NCBI GenBank assembly: GCA_035772785.1
Contig: JAOCPU010000022.1
Span: forward strand, 310,001 to 374,000
DNA from: Phlebiopsis flavidoalba
Lineage: Eukaryota; Basidiomycota; Agaricomycetes; Polyporales; Phanerochaetaceae
DNA length: 64,000 nucleotides
Direction of reading: 5' to 3'
Positions 36,789 through 47,501 of the stretch are shown piece after piece. The notes under the pieces are model-generated. The model worked only from the letters and a program-made list of their open reading frames with translations. It had not been told where the DNA came from and made no database searches. Made by a program: the position numbers and the translations under genes. The number at the start of each line of letters is the position of its first letter. Position 1 is the stretch's first letter.

Positions 36789-37446
36789 GCTGTTCACTGA
36801 TCTCGTACAGAGTATTAGCTGATGATGATTTGATTACAGCCCACGACTGGTGTGTGAGTACATATAGATGCTGTTGCACTTTTATGTAGCGTGGACATTG
36901 TGTGTACAATGCATGCGGACTTCGGTTCTTTGATCGTCAAGCTTCTCTGACGGAATGTCGCGACATTTTCTTACCTCAATGGGAGCCCGCCTGCGACGCC
37001 TGAATCACCGTCAAGGTCGTGTGGTGGTAATATCTGTCTAGCGTCTCATCTTGCCATTGAACAGCCTCCATGGTTTACCGCTCACTGTTTCAGGTCCTCT
37101 TCACCCGCTTTCACAACACGGGGATTACATCCCTATGGGAATGCGTTACCTCGACGGCCAACGATGACCGTTCGTTAGACCACACGGTAAGTAAACTGAG
37201 ACTTCTTGAAGTGCCACCATTGAATGTCAGTTGACATGCCACTGTAGAGTCTGCTCTATCCCTACCTTAATCTCCACCCCTCACTTATCTTCGTCGTTCA
37301 ATTTCGAATATGCAGCGGGAGCAGAACAAAGTGAGGCGTGCGTGAGGCGTTCAAACACCCGCAAGCGCGGAACGTCGCTATCTACTTAAGCTGCGCAGCC
37401 GCCTCTCCTTCCCGAGGCTGGATTACCCTCCCCCACCTCACTCATA
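36789..37446. other. spacer between peroxidase and membrane-protein gene
   Basis: No recognisable gene. A short open stretch between AG near 37,092 and GT near 37,187 could be a 5' non-coding exon of the next gene. A C/T-rich tract lies just before the next ATG. Confidence 0.35.
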
Positions 37447-38053
37447 ATGTCCGCCCCCGCTGTTGCTTCAAGTTCGGTGAGTCAGAGACCGTATCTATTG
37501 TTTCGCCATCGTCCACACGATTCTGACTTTTGGTGCGCAGGATGCTCCTTCGATTTGATTACGACAACGGCCGGGCCTGGACAGGGACCCTGCCCCCGGG
37601 TCTTGTGTCACCGACCTCTACTTCCCTATTCACGGTCACCGTGACTAGTCCTGTGCAGTCGCTTCGAGTAGCCCCTCGCCGGACCTCAGCGCCTCGGAGC
37701 CAGGAGCACGTTCAATCCCGAGCATGGACATCCGCGTGGCCATCCCCCTTATAATCCTGCCCATCCTGCTTGTCATCACATCCATATCGCGTTCGTCATG
37801 TGGCGCAAGTCGAGGAGAGCTCGCCGTGAGAAACCTCAGCCGGGTCAGTAGACCCATTTCGTTGTGCCTGTCTCGATCTAATACCGCGGTTCAATTAGAC
37901 TTTCCCTACTCCCGCGCTGAAGGGGACGTCGAGAAGGGGAAGATAAAACATGACAGCCTGCCATCTCTTGCTTATGAAGAGCGAGAGAATATGTCTGATG
38001 CACACTCGTTCGTCTCAGATGAGCCCACGTTGGCTCCATCTGTGCACCATTAG
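37447..38053 (+). CDS. single-pass membrane protein with short cytoplasmic tail, unknown
   Basis: Start MSAPAVASSS at 37447, followed by an intron that ends at the CAG near 37,540. The next exon is Ser/Thr/Pro-rich over about 60 residues with one or two frame breaks, then SMDIRVAIPLIILPILLVIT, a strong membrane helix, and a basic stop-transfer segment (MWRKSRRARREKPQP in the neighbouring frame). After an intron that ends at TAG near 37,898, the tail contains GDVEKGKIKHDSLPSLAYEE and ends DEPTLAPSVHH. The layout (short S/T-rich outer part, one helix, basic then acidic tail) is common among unnamed basidiomycete proteins and vaguely like wall-stress sensors; I do not infer a function. It has no signal peptide that I can see. 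Confidence 0.55.
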
Positions 38054-39242
38054 CCCGAGCAGCCGAGTGGCCCGAGATCAACATAAGTTTTTGCTGGCTT
38101 TAACTGGACATTGGACCCTCCTTCATGCATGTATTATTTTTGTCTGTTCATTGACGAGATGTGGCTCGGGCTCGTGCCTGGCCGCGGGTGCTTGTTCTGC
38201 ATAGGTGTGTGCGTGCTTGTATGAATATTTAACGAAGTTAGCACATGTTTCGGTTGCTGATCTCCTGGCCAAGTTGACTCACGAGGGAATTTATAAGCGT
38301 AGACTAAGTACTTACGTGACATTACACGAGTAGAATTCATTTTTTGCACCCTGCACGCGGACGAGTCCGACTATTGCCAAGAGTACGTAGCTGGTAGCTG
38401 AAGTGCTACTTCAAGCTTCAAGCCCTCTAGCGTTCCGCCCTAAGCCGCATCATCACGCCACCAAGTTTTACTTGTGACGGCCCGGGACAGTAAAGCCCGG
38501 ATGTGGAAATGGAAAGCTGCAGTAGGAAGTTCTTTGAAGGACCGGTCGTTCAGCTTTCGCTGGGTGAACCACATTTTTCTCCAGCTTTGGGACACTTGCA
38601 AAGAATTCACATTGTGCGCGAAGTAAAGTGTTCTTGTAGGTCAGCTAAGCTAAAGTTTTCTGTGAAGACCGGTCTGACCTGAGGTCCACGATACATCTCG
38701 AGCACCACATGAATCCATCTTCCGCCGCAGTTGCCTAGACGCTAGATGAACACTCTCATCCTTCAACGGCTATTTCACATGTCGCTCGATTTGAAGATTT
38801 GTTTCGCACAATGCTGCTCCGAAGCGACGTTCTATTATGTCAGTGACCAGCCGGTAAAAATCACTCCGGGCTCATATGGATCTGTGTGGGATATGTTTGA
38901 TTATTTGCTACAATGCTCAATGTCCGTATTTTCAAGTTATGTTATCCAAAGTGCGCATAGCCTGTTAGTCTGTAAATCTACGCTATCCGTTCTCATTTGA
39001 GCGGGAGCATCGTAGAATATACGAATGAAAGGTTCAGAGTCATTACGCTTTTCCTATCATAGATACTCAATTGCTCAGGACCATCAACGTGTCTCCGATA
39101 CTACGACAGCGCTACGTGTACGTATTGACAGCGTTAGAGAGGTATTGTCAATTCTGTCCATAGCAATACTATATCCTAGGAAATAGAACCTATGGTTGAT
39201 CTTGGCATCGTGTGCAACAATTGGATTGCGAGGCAGCCTGAG
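38054..39242. other. spacer, no gene seen
   Basis: Contains a 3' flank and short frames only (38,746-39,000, 84 aa, hydrophobic, no motif). No inhibitor signature or RNA gene found. Confidence 0.4.
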
Positions 39243-39249
39243 TATATAT
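39243..39249 (+). promoter_or_regulatory. TATA-like box of inhibitor unit 3
   Basis: TATATAT sits 99 bp before the ATG at 39342. Confidence 0.45.
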
Positions 39250-39341
39250 GTGCCCAGTATTTCGTGTTCAAGCTACAAAACGACATTGGTGACATCCCTT
39301 TCCCCGCTAAGACATATAAAAACACTCTGGTCTTTATCGAC

Positions 39342-40348
39342 ATGAACGGGGACAACCACGTTCGTATTACTTCCACCAGACATGCTGGCAAGTTTCTCTT
39401 TGAAGGAGTTCGCGCCGGCGGGGAAATCCATCGAACTAGGCGTCGAGGCACAACCACATTCGAGCAAGACTGGGACCAAAGTCATTCGCTCGGTCATTAC
39501 CACATCCACCATCGAAAGCACGATATGCGTTGTGTCTACCACAACTGAGACATCGGGGCCCGAGGCACAGACCAACGTTGTTCGAAGGAGGAATCATCAC
39601 TAGGCCTAGGGCTGAGGATGAGCAGATCACATATAACGTACGTTCTATTGTATCCAGATGCTACCGATGTTGTACTTGGCTCACATAGCATGCAAGTGGG
39701 GAATAGAGCTCGTAAAATGGAGGACATGAAGGCTAAGGACGCATCTGATAAAAAAACGGCTGAACCAGAGGCTGCGGTTTACGCTATCACGGTAAACGGA
39801 GAATACGTTGGAGCTGACAAAGACGGCAGTCCTCTATGCCATCCAAGGCGACCGGGGCACCTTATATGATTGCCTTTGGTATATCGTACCCGTGGAGGAT
39901 AAGAAGGACCACTACTGCGTACGTAGACAGTACTTGTGTTCTCATGGAAAAGACGAGACTCAGTCAGTGTTTACAAAGCTCAAGCCAAGATGACCTTTCT
40001 GAGCGTATTTACGAGTGAGCGTAAACAGTATGTCCAGAAGAAACACATCTGATTGTTTGGCCTAGAATTAGAGCCGCGGGGCCAATTCAATGGGGCCCAG
40101 GATTATGGCTCATTCCTGCAAAAGACTTCAGTCAGGTCAGCGGATAATGACGCGTCCATGAAGAAGCCAGAAATTAACTAATCTTATGAAATCAGGTCCG
40201 CATTGCGAATCAGTTTGCCTCAGAGGAGGCCGAAAGTCTGAGGAAACCTAGCGCAGTGTGGGATCAGCTAGCGATGCGAAGGGTGACATTGTGCACACTG
40301 AACTATCAAAACTCGGCGCAATGCTACTTTCCGCAGCGTCTGTTCTGA
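39342..40348 (+). CDS. I66-like inhibitor with Thr-rich insert, array unit 3
   Basis: Begins MNGDNHVRITSTRHAGKFLF, parallel to unit 4. After a frame change it runs GGKSIELGVEAQPHSSKTG-type residues into SVITTSTIESTICVVSTTTE, a Thr/Ser-rich stretch shared in position with unit 4 and absent from units 1, 5, 6, 7 and 8. The core follows: AVYAITVNGEYVGADKDG (near 39,775-39,828), LYAIQGDRG, WYIVPVEDKKDHYC near 39,879-39,920. A later exon gives QWGPGLWLIPAKDFSQ (ending near 40,136), and the last exon starts VRIANQFASEEAES after CAG near 40,197, stopping at TGA 40348. The WLIPA motif corresponds to WVIPA in unit 4. Assignment to I66 rests on the core exon and its neighbours; the N-terminal half is divergent. 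The stop and two of the introns are uncertain. Confidence 0.5.
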
Positions 40349-40893
40349 AGCCGGTTTAGTGGCTATCAATCGCCACGCACCATAGATAGCTCCATAGTAT
40401 TATTCCTCTTCACGATAGTGTCCATTCATCGTTGCAATGATCGTTGGTCTCCCGGTGCGCCGATGAATGTGCAACCATTCCGCTAATGACGCTGACAAAG
40501 AAGTGAGCATAATCTCGCACGTTCGCTCGTGCTCACGTCGTGCGTCAAATTAAATCCGCACCACACCCGATAAGTATCCCATGGTAGAGGAAATGAGAGT
40601 TGTTCGGAGTGAGTAACTTTACCAGAGACTTCAATGATTGCCCGTCCTGGCGTCCCTTTGTTTGTTCTTGCTTGGCTGATGGCGCCCGGGCAGCACGCCC
40701 GGCCCAGTGCCGACGAGAGGCTAACGCTCTTCAACATTCTTCGGAGTGCACTGACGTTCACGCGATGACAGACTACCTGATGACCACACACCATTGCTGA
40801 GGATCCTTTCAATTCTTTTGTTACCCGCCGTGGCTTCTGGAGTCCGGAGGCAGTTCCATGACAGGGACGCATGGCTTTTGCCGCTCTGACGTG
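40349..40893. other. spacer between inhibitor units 3 and 4
   Basis: No gene recognised; a minus frame of 129 aa (40,483-40,872) has no motif. Confidence 0.4.
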
Positions 40894-40900
40894 TATATAT
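40894..40900 (+). promoter_or_regulatory. TATA-like box of inhibitor unit 4
   Basis: TATATAT sits 94 bp before the ATG at 40988. Confidence 0.5.
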
Positions 40901-40987
40901 GTGGCGCACGTATTTCTCGTCCTCGTCCCAACGCAACACCCTTTATTCTATTAGGTCGAGATCATCGTTGTCTTACCCGTATCTGAC

Positions 40988-41866
40988 ATGGCCGACAATA
41001 GCAACCTCGTTCGCATCACCGCGCCTCAGAACGTCGTCGGAAAACTCAAGTTCGAGGGCTCCAGATACTCAGAGGATGGCACAACGTCCTGGGTCGGTCT
41101 CGACATCGAGCACGAAAATGACGACGTCGCCGCACGCAGCGCCAGACGTCCAGTACAACAACACACGAAAACCTCCCACACGGGCCGACACCACCACTCA
41201 CACCGAGACAACCACCACGGTCACAGTGACTTCGGAGACGCATCCTAAAGGGTCTCATCCTGCACCCAGGCCTCAGGTGGTCCTGCCCAAGAAGGTCGTC
41301 GCGTCAAGCAAGGCGGTGGTCAGACGTCACGTAAGTCTGGTGAACTACAGCACGCATAGACTCTCGCTTACAGTTTTGTTCACAGTGGACCGTCGAAACT
41401 CGTGGACCCACTCAACAACCTATACACCATCAGGGTTGACGGTGCTCCGGTGGGCGTCAAGTATGGGGAAGATGGACTGTATGCGTTCTCCGACTATGAT
41501 ACGGATGACGTGATTCGCTGGCGTTTTTGGATCCAAATCCCAGCGACAGTGACAACACGTATGTACCTTGCTAGCCAATACGAGTTATACTAAGTCGCTG
41601 GCGCATCTTAACAGTGCAGCACAACAGCCACTCTCTCGCGCACCTTCAAGTGAGATCTCTGGCCCAGCTCTACAGCACACATCCTCTAACTCATTGCACA
41701 GAATTCAGAATCCACTTCAAAGCAGCCTGTGGGTCATCCCGGCAAACGAGGGCGGACAGGTTTGTGTTGTTCTCAAGCTATGATGTAGCTCTCACTGAAC
41801 AAATTCACGCGTCGATTTCAGGTCAAGGTTACTACCCAGTTCGCAGGCACTGGAGCCTCAGCATAG
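40988..41866 (+). CDS. I66-like inhibitor with Thr-rich insert, array unit 4
   Basis: Exon 1 (40,988-41,330) starts MADNSNLVRITAPQNVVGKL and, after a frame change, passes through TTTHTETTTTVTVTSETHPK, then Pro/Lys-rich sequence up to the GTAAGT donor. The 55-bp intron (41,331-41,385) ends CAG directly before TGG. Exon 2 (41,386-41,558) reads WTVETRG, then after one break NLYTIRVDGAPVGVKYGEDG, LYAFSDYDTDDVIRWRFWIQ, ending at GTATGT. A later exon gives SLWVIPANEGGQ (to 41,759) and the last exon (41,822-41,866) VKVTTQFAGTGASA with a TAG stop. Exon order and phases match unit 3 and, for the core, the rest of the array. What the Thr-rich part does is unknown; in fungi such stretches are often O-mannosylated if secreted, but no signal peptide is visible here. 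Confidence 0.65.
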
Positions 41867-42495
41867 CTGATCTTGTCCTACCAATGAGCACGACTCGACC
41901 TGATCTAGGCAGTACTTTGCTCCCTGTGTAAAATAGTGTGCAATCGTCATTGTTAGCTACCTAACGGCAGGTAAATGGGGATTGCCAGTGCCAAGCAAGT
42001 CCGATGCTCAAGATCCCACGCCACGAAATCAGCCGGCTCGGACCGATCACTGAGGGTCCCTTCCGCGTAGACTCGAAGCACAGACTGCGCACAAGGGTTC
42101 GTGGGAGCCAGTAGCGTGTAAGTTGATATTCGAGCCAATTTCAAGCAAGATTAGTCACTGACGACGACTCAAGGCATCTGACTACAGAAAGAATTCGTTC
42201 GTTGTACTATCGGTCAGAATCAACAGGTTCGAAGCATCGCGGGTTTATGCGATTTGAGACAGCGTTCCATATCTTTCCCATTCTGCTTCTGCTAATATAA
42301 AAACGGAGGAAAACCACTTCCGATCTATGGCTGCCGTGCTCTGTGGGAAATAGTCAGAGCTTCGGTACTCATGCCCTCAACATACCCTGAGACCCGAACG
42401 CCAAATGTGGTTCCATCTTAATTAATAATGCTACTACAACGACATATGCATGGAACATTACAGCGGCTACCACAATAATTCGACCACCACAACAC
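41867..42495. other. spacer between inhibitor units 4 and 5
   Basis: AT-rich, no gene or RNA gene seen. Confidence 0.4.
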
Positions 42496-42502
42496 TATAT
42501 AT
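42496..42502 (+). promoter_or_regulatory. TATA-like box of inhibitor unit 5
   Basis: TATATAT sits 90 bp before the ATG at 42586. Confidence 0.5.
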
Positions 42503-42585
42503 CTCAAACCTTCGACTTATATTACCCAGTACCCCCAGCGAGGGCTATCCCGTACGTTTGAGCACCAACCGCACACCCCACTAAC

Positions 42586-43222
42586 ATGTCTACAGGTTTT
42601 GGTTTTCCTCTCGGGAAAGGCGTAATTCTGGAGTATAACATTACATGGGGGCGAGATAATATGATACTTGGGAGCCCCGAAGATACCTCGCGCATGTCGA
42701 AGAGGATCAGAGGCCCATTGTGGTCAGAAGGACTCCAAACCCCCCGGATCAAAAGGTGGCTTTATGCTGTATTATGTCCTACTTTACGTAGTCATTGAGG
42801 CCTTAAACAGTGGTCGATTACACTCATCAGCCAGGAGGATAACTTGGACGTGTATGAAATACGCTATAAGGTGGATTACTGGTGGTAGCAGATGATGATC
42901 TCATTTGTGTGTCCGAAGAGAAAAAATCGCCCAACTGACGCGGAAAATGGCGCGCAGAGGCGAATGGGTCGTCATCCCTCCGCTTTGTGTACTCCTGACT
43001 CCAAATTCCATTCACCAGTAAGGAGTCTACATTCTCATCTGTACACTTGAGCTCAAGAACTGTTTGATGTGTCTTGTAGAGTGTTTCCTGAAAGACAGAA
43101 GTGATAAATGGTTACTTCCCAAAGATTCCGGACCTGGATCGAAGGTACATATCGCGCCGTCCACCGTGTGCCGTGCTCACTATCAGATTTTACTGCTAGG
43201 TTATGCTCGGGGTCCAGATTAA
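42586..43222 (+). CDS. I66-like inhibitor, array unit 5 (divergent)
   Basis: Exon 1 (42,586-42,755) is fully open: MSTGFGFPLGKGVILEYNIT, then WGRDNMILGSPEDTSRMSKR and a short tail. The 55-bp intron (42,756-42,810) ends ACAG before TGG, the array's hallmark. Exon 2 starts WSITLISQEDNLDVYEIRYK and, with a frame change, continues LLVVADDDLICVSEEKKSP and then EWVVIPPLCVLL before a GTAAGG donor near 43,019. A small exon gives SDKWLLPKDSGPGSK (to about 43,145), and the last exon begins ILLLGYARGPD and reaches TAA at 43,220-43,222. The next unit's ATG is only 24 nt further in the same frame. Similarity to other units is carried by exon structure and the W, EW and W-L-L-P positions more than by residue identity. 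Confidence 0.5.
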
Positions 43223-43246
43223 GGACGACGAGAGTGCCGACTGTTC

Positions 43247-43896
43247 ATGTTTGCTCGTATCACCGACTGGAAGGACCTTGGGTTCAGAATCTGTGTGGAC
43301 AATGTCCTGGTTGGCCGAGGACAGTTGGAAGTGGCGAACACGGCGCCCAAGCCCATCCTACTCAATGGCGATCCCGCACCGAGCCCGTCTCGTAAGTGAA
43401 AACAAGGTTTTCTACTCCAGAATAAGTTAGTGAGCACAACGAAGTGGTCCTTAGAACCCGTCGTCTTGCCAGTGAGACCACAACCGGGCGACTCGGGGGC
43501 GGGTGCGATCTTCAGACTCTTCTGCGGCGACCAACCTGTGGGGGAGCGCGATGGACGCGTATTCGCATTCACCTGCGACCAGGAGGATCAGAAGAACGTC
43601 ACCGAGTGGTGCATACAGCAGAAGTATTCCCAGAGCGATGGGTGGAAGTATGAGTGAGTCTTTCTCTGCGCGTGTGGAGAGTGTGCTCACAGTTTTGCCA
43701 GTATATCGCAATCTGGGACAGACAAATCGTGGGTGCCCGTGGGCCCCAAAGGAGAGGTCTGTTCATGTCACGCAGTTTATGCTGAGTCGTGTTTATTCAG
43801 ACATTCTTGCGCTAGATCGAGCTCGTAACAGTGCGGGAATCCGATAAAGACTACCGTTTTACGATAGAAGCCGTTTCAAGTCAAAAGCTCTCGTAA
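43247..43896 (+). CDS. I66-like inhibitor, array unit 6
   Basis: Exon 1 (43,247-43,391) is open: MFARITDWKDLGFRICVDNV, LVGRGQLEVANTAPKPILLN, then GDPAPSPS; VGR plus the PKPI segment match the family's V-G-R...P-K stretch. Intron 43,392-43,444 (53 bp) ends AAG before TGG. Exon 2 (43,445-43,653) is open throughout: WSLEPVVLPVRPQPG, IFRLFCGDQPVGERDGRVFA, FTCDQEDQKNVTEWCIQQKY, ending at GTGAGT. Exon 3 has SQSGTDKSWVPVGPKGE (to about 43,756). Exon 4 needs one frame change to read LVTVRESDKDYRFTIEAVSS and stops at TAA 43896. This is one of the best-preserved units. There is no room for a separate promoter between it and unit 5, so it may share a transcript or a protein with it. Confidence 0.65.
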
Positions 43897-44765
43897 CGGG
43901 TCGGTAGCAGCGACGTATCATCGGTGACACTGAATTGCAAGTAAACAACAAATCCATACTTCAAGCAAAGAATACTAGATGCATATCATCATAAACGTAA
44001 TCACCGTAATTAAACCTCGGCGTCAGAGGTCGTTGGCTCCGAGCACTGAGTACTGAGTGCTGAGGTCTTGAGGCCCAAGCTCGAGGGCCAAGGAACAGAG
44101 GTGGTGTCTTTGACTACATCAATATGAAATTGCACTGTTGGATCTCCACCAAGAAATGGTAAGAAGCGTTTGTGTGCGATAGATCACACCCAACAATCTT
44201 TCGGCATAACAAGGCCACCGACGATGAATGCTTGAAAAGACGTCAGGTGAGGATTGAATCCACCATCGATAAAGTGCACGAAGTGATTTGTGGGCGGGCC
44301 CATTCTAGTAACCGATTGTCGCGCGATGGATGTTCTCGTCCAAGATGGACATGCGAGCAACGTCTAATCGACGTCGGCGGGTGAAGTAGGGAGCCCGAGG
44401 GCGCTCATGAGCCATCTAAGTGGTGCATATGGAGGACGTATCACATAGAGCACCTATACGGTGGCGCATTAAAAGACGAAGACCATAGACAGATGAGATA
44501 TCTGTGAGAACCATCTGTCAAAATTCGAATGCAGGCGTGGTGTGTGTTTGGGGTTTCTGAGACCTGTCGCATAGGAGCAAATACCTCACCATAACTATCA
44601 CAAGGTGCTGCGCCACTACAGGGAACACAGGCCTTCAAGCTTTAAGCTCAATGCGTGGCTCCTCTCATCGTATCGTGGCTAGCGGGGAAGGGCAAAGCAT
44701 TCATCGGTCCATTCCAGCGCTTCTTCTCGGGCACATCGTATGTTCGGCGCGAGATGGAGTTTACA
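43897..44765. other. spacer between inhibitor units 6 and 7
   Basis: Short frames only; no inhibitor signature, RNA gene or repeat recognised. Confidence 0.4.
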
Positions 44766-44773
44766 TATATAAT
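44766..44773 (+). promoter_or_regulatory. TATA box of inhibitor unit 7
   Basis: TATATAAT lies 86 bp before the ATG at 44852. Confidence 0.55.
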
Positions 44774-44851
44774 CCACAAAAGCCCACGTCTATGCAGCAA
44801 AACTTCAGTGTACCTACGCTTCATCTGAGACTCCTGGAAACATACTTCACT

Positions 44852-45470
44852 ATGGCAGCAATCAACAACTTCCTCAAGCAAAACATCGAGTTCCGCATCA
44901 CTGCCGACAACCTCCCTGTGAGCCGTGGCGAAGTCGAGGAGCAGTCCATGAACCCCAAAGCCATTCTCAAGGGTGGATCGCCTGCTCGAGTCGTGAGTCA
45001 CCTTCCTCATGAAACTCCTGCGAGGCCGCAAACTGACACGGATCCTACAGTGGACTGTCGAGCTCCTCTCTGACCTGGAAGAACACAGCAGTTAAGCCGC
45101 TCCTGTGCCGCCTGCGCTGCGATGGCTACCTTGTCGGAAAACAACAAAATGGCTATGTAGCCGCGTTTCTCCCTGGGGAGCTCTGCGACACGAAGTGGGC
45201 TTTTGCACCCTGGCCAGGACGTGGACGGGACAGTACAAGCTCAAGTGCGCATTCTACTGAGTATATTCGAAGTTAGTGCTGATCGCTATTGTTTTAGCAT
45301 TGTTCTTTCCGGATCTTCTGAGTCATGGATTAACACAGCAGTCGGAGAGCAGGTTCGTGCAATTCCACGACCGAGTAAATTGCTGCTAATGCAAACGCTC
45401 GGTTCAGATTCCCCTTGCTTCGACCATCATCCCGGAGTATAAGTTTAGCTTTGAGCCCTTACTCAAATGA
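44852..45470 (+). CDS. I66-like inhibitor, array unit 7
   Basis: The clearest gene structure of the array. Exon 1 (44,852-44,992, 47 codons) reads MAAINNFLKQNIEFRITADN, LPVSRGEVEEQSMNPKAILK, GGSPARV, with the family's S-R-G-E-V-E-x-x-S...P-K. Intron 44,993-45,050 (58 bp). Exon 2 (45,051-45,244) reads WTVELLSDLEEH, then after a one-base break VKPLLCRLRCDGYLVGKQQN, GYVAAFLPGELCDTKW. Intron 45,245-45,297. Exon 3 (45,298-45,352) gives IVLSGSSESWINTAVGEQ. Intron 45,353-45,407. Exon 4 (45,408-45,470) is exactly 21 codons: IPLASTIIPEYKFSFEPLLK and TGA. The total of about 150 residues fits the I66 size. Unit 8 is its closest relative. No signal peptide. Confidence 0.7.
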
Positions 45471-46622
45471 GCGTGTGAAATGTCAAGAAGCTTTCAATGC
45501 GCACCATGATAATGTGTACCGGGATTGTATATTGTTGTAAACAGATTTGGTTGAAATTCATGCTACGGTCATCGTCACATCGACTGCGCCCATACAGAAA
45601 TACCTAAGAATGAACGCAAGTACCGTTGGTCGCCAGATGCAAGTCGCACAGTGTTTCCCCGAGCCCCAAATTACATGTTCGAATCGGAACAAGTTCAACT
45701 CACGAGTTAATCCTCCATGGGGGCAGAGAATGACGTAAGCGGGATTACGCCACAACTCGAGCTTAGACGCTGTGATAGACTTGTGGGGCATTGGATTGAC
45801 GAGATGGCGCACAGTTGAGAGCATATCTAGAATGCAAATGGCACGTCGCGTCAGGGAAGATCCTCCTAGAGTCTATTGTTTTTGGGTGGTTATCTCAGTC
45901 CATAACGCCACGAATGTGCTTTAAGAAGCGAAAACAGGTCCCGCTGTCCTTCGAGGTTTTAACCCCGAGTGCCAAAGTCCGTTCCCGTGAAGTTGATATC
46001 TACGACTTCTCGCACGCAACCGGCAGTATCTTCACGCGGAGGGACTATCGCGATGACGGCGAAACTGTGGCGCATCATTACAGTCTGGATAGAACAATGG
46101 CTCTCCACTCACCAAGTGGTGAGGCGACATGTGAGAGCTATAGTAGAGGCCTCGCATGCGGCGCAAGCATGGATCATGAAGTCTGGGCTTCAAGAAACGA
46201 GTTAACCACCCGTAACTGTCAAAGACGAATAGAAAGTGGACACACCTGCGCGACGGCCACAATGCAGGGAGTCAAGAGCTTGATGTTAGTCGAGCCCAGC
46301 GGGGGTATCCACACCATCAATGGTGCAATTTGACTACGGATAAGAGCGTCAGCGTCTCATACATGGTGGATCTCGAGTGACCGAAAGCCAGTGAAGAGAC
46401 CATCGCGCGAGAAGGAGCGAACATTCCAAGACTCGTCCAAGACCACCATTCCAGCGCCATCAGCGACATGTAATCCCCACCGCTACCGAGGCAGGATGTA
46501 GCCCTAGTACAGGCAGGTAGAAATGTTCGTTCTATTGTGGCTGGATAAGAATACGGCGCTGTGGCGCTGGCTGGCGAAGGTCAGCGTACTCCTACACTAG
46601 TTCTCAGACACAATCACAAACA
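45471..46622. other. spacer with a 172-aa anonymous ORF
   Basis: A plus frame at 45,815-46,333 (QVPLSFEVLTPSAKVRSREV and onwards) is longer than expected by chance in this composition but matches no family I know. A faint likeness of its QVPLSFEV to the inhibitor tail is too short to use. Confidence 0.35.
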
Positions 46623-47267
46623 ATGTGCAAGAAGTGTTCCACAACCTCGTGAAGCAGAATGTCCAGTCCGACTCCTGGTCGACAACCAACCCGTTAGCCG
46701 CGGAGAGATCGAGGACATGTCCTTGCTCCCCAAGGTCATCGTGAAAGGTGGTGTCCGCACATCGATTGGTACGTACTGCGCATATACCAATCAGACGAGT
46801 ACGGTGTTGAGATAATACCGACACAGTGGACTCTTGAGTCCATTGGCGAGCCCCCACTGACGGCGCTCCCTCGCCTCTTGTGTCGCCTGCGATGCGACAG
46901 GGCAGTCGTTGGACACCGCGAACGGCCGCGTCTTTGCTTTCCTCATGGAAGGATGACGCAGGACGCAGCGGCCAGTGGATTATTCAGCCGGCCAAGACGT
47001 CGTATGGTGCAGACTAAGCTCAAGTAAGCCACTTGACCTTCTATATCAGAGTCAGAGTTGACCTTCTTGAAGTATTGCCCTCGCCGACTCACCCCTTGCT
47101 TGGCGCGACCCGGATCGCTTCCCTACTGGAGATGGACACCCGAAGCAGGTGTGTTTTGAAGCCTACCGACTGTTTCGACCATGATTAACAAGTGTCTTTT
47201 CAGATCCCACTCGGCGAGAGTTTTGTTCCGGAGTTTCAAGTTCACCCTTATCCCTGTCTTCGATTAA
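46623..47267 (+). CDS. I66-like inhibitor, array unit 8
   Basis: Parallel to unit 7 exon by exon. Exon 1 (46,623-46,768), with a one- to two-base break, encodes VQEVFHNLVKQNV, then RLLVDNQPVSRGEIEDMSLL, PKVIVKGGVRTSI. Intron 46,769-46,826 (58 bp, same length as in unit 7). Exon 2 (46,827-47,033) starts WTLESIGEPPL, then RLLCRLRCD and, after breaks, GRVFAFLMEG and QWIIQPAKTSYGAD. Exon 3 ends AWRDPDRFPTGDGHPKQ at 47,148; exon 4 begins IPLGESFVPEF at 47,204, and a one-base change gives KFTLIPVFD with TAA at 47,267. Shared intron lengths and residues with unit 7 point to a recent tandem duplication. Several small breaks leave it unclear whether it is functional. Confidence 0.65.
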
Positions 47268-47501
47268 GCAGTCAGTCCATAGGATAGCCCTGTAAACTCA
47301 TCCACCAAGTGATTCAGTTTAAACGTTGTACGATGAGATTCATGTCCTGAAACCATAACGCCACGATTGATCAGAATTGAGTACAATGCCAGCGTGATCG
47401 CATGTCCTGCATTGCGAAAAGACGTCTGCCAGCACACCACGCATGCGGGAAGAAAGGGTATCATATCTCGGCAGGGTAACATCCATGTGCATCCCACACT
47501 C

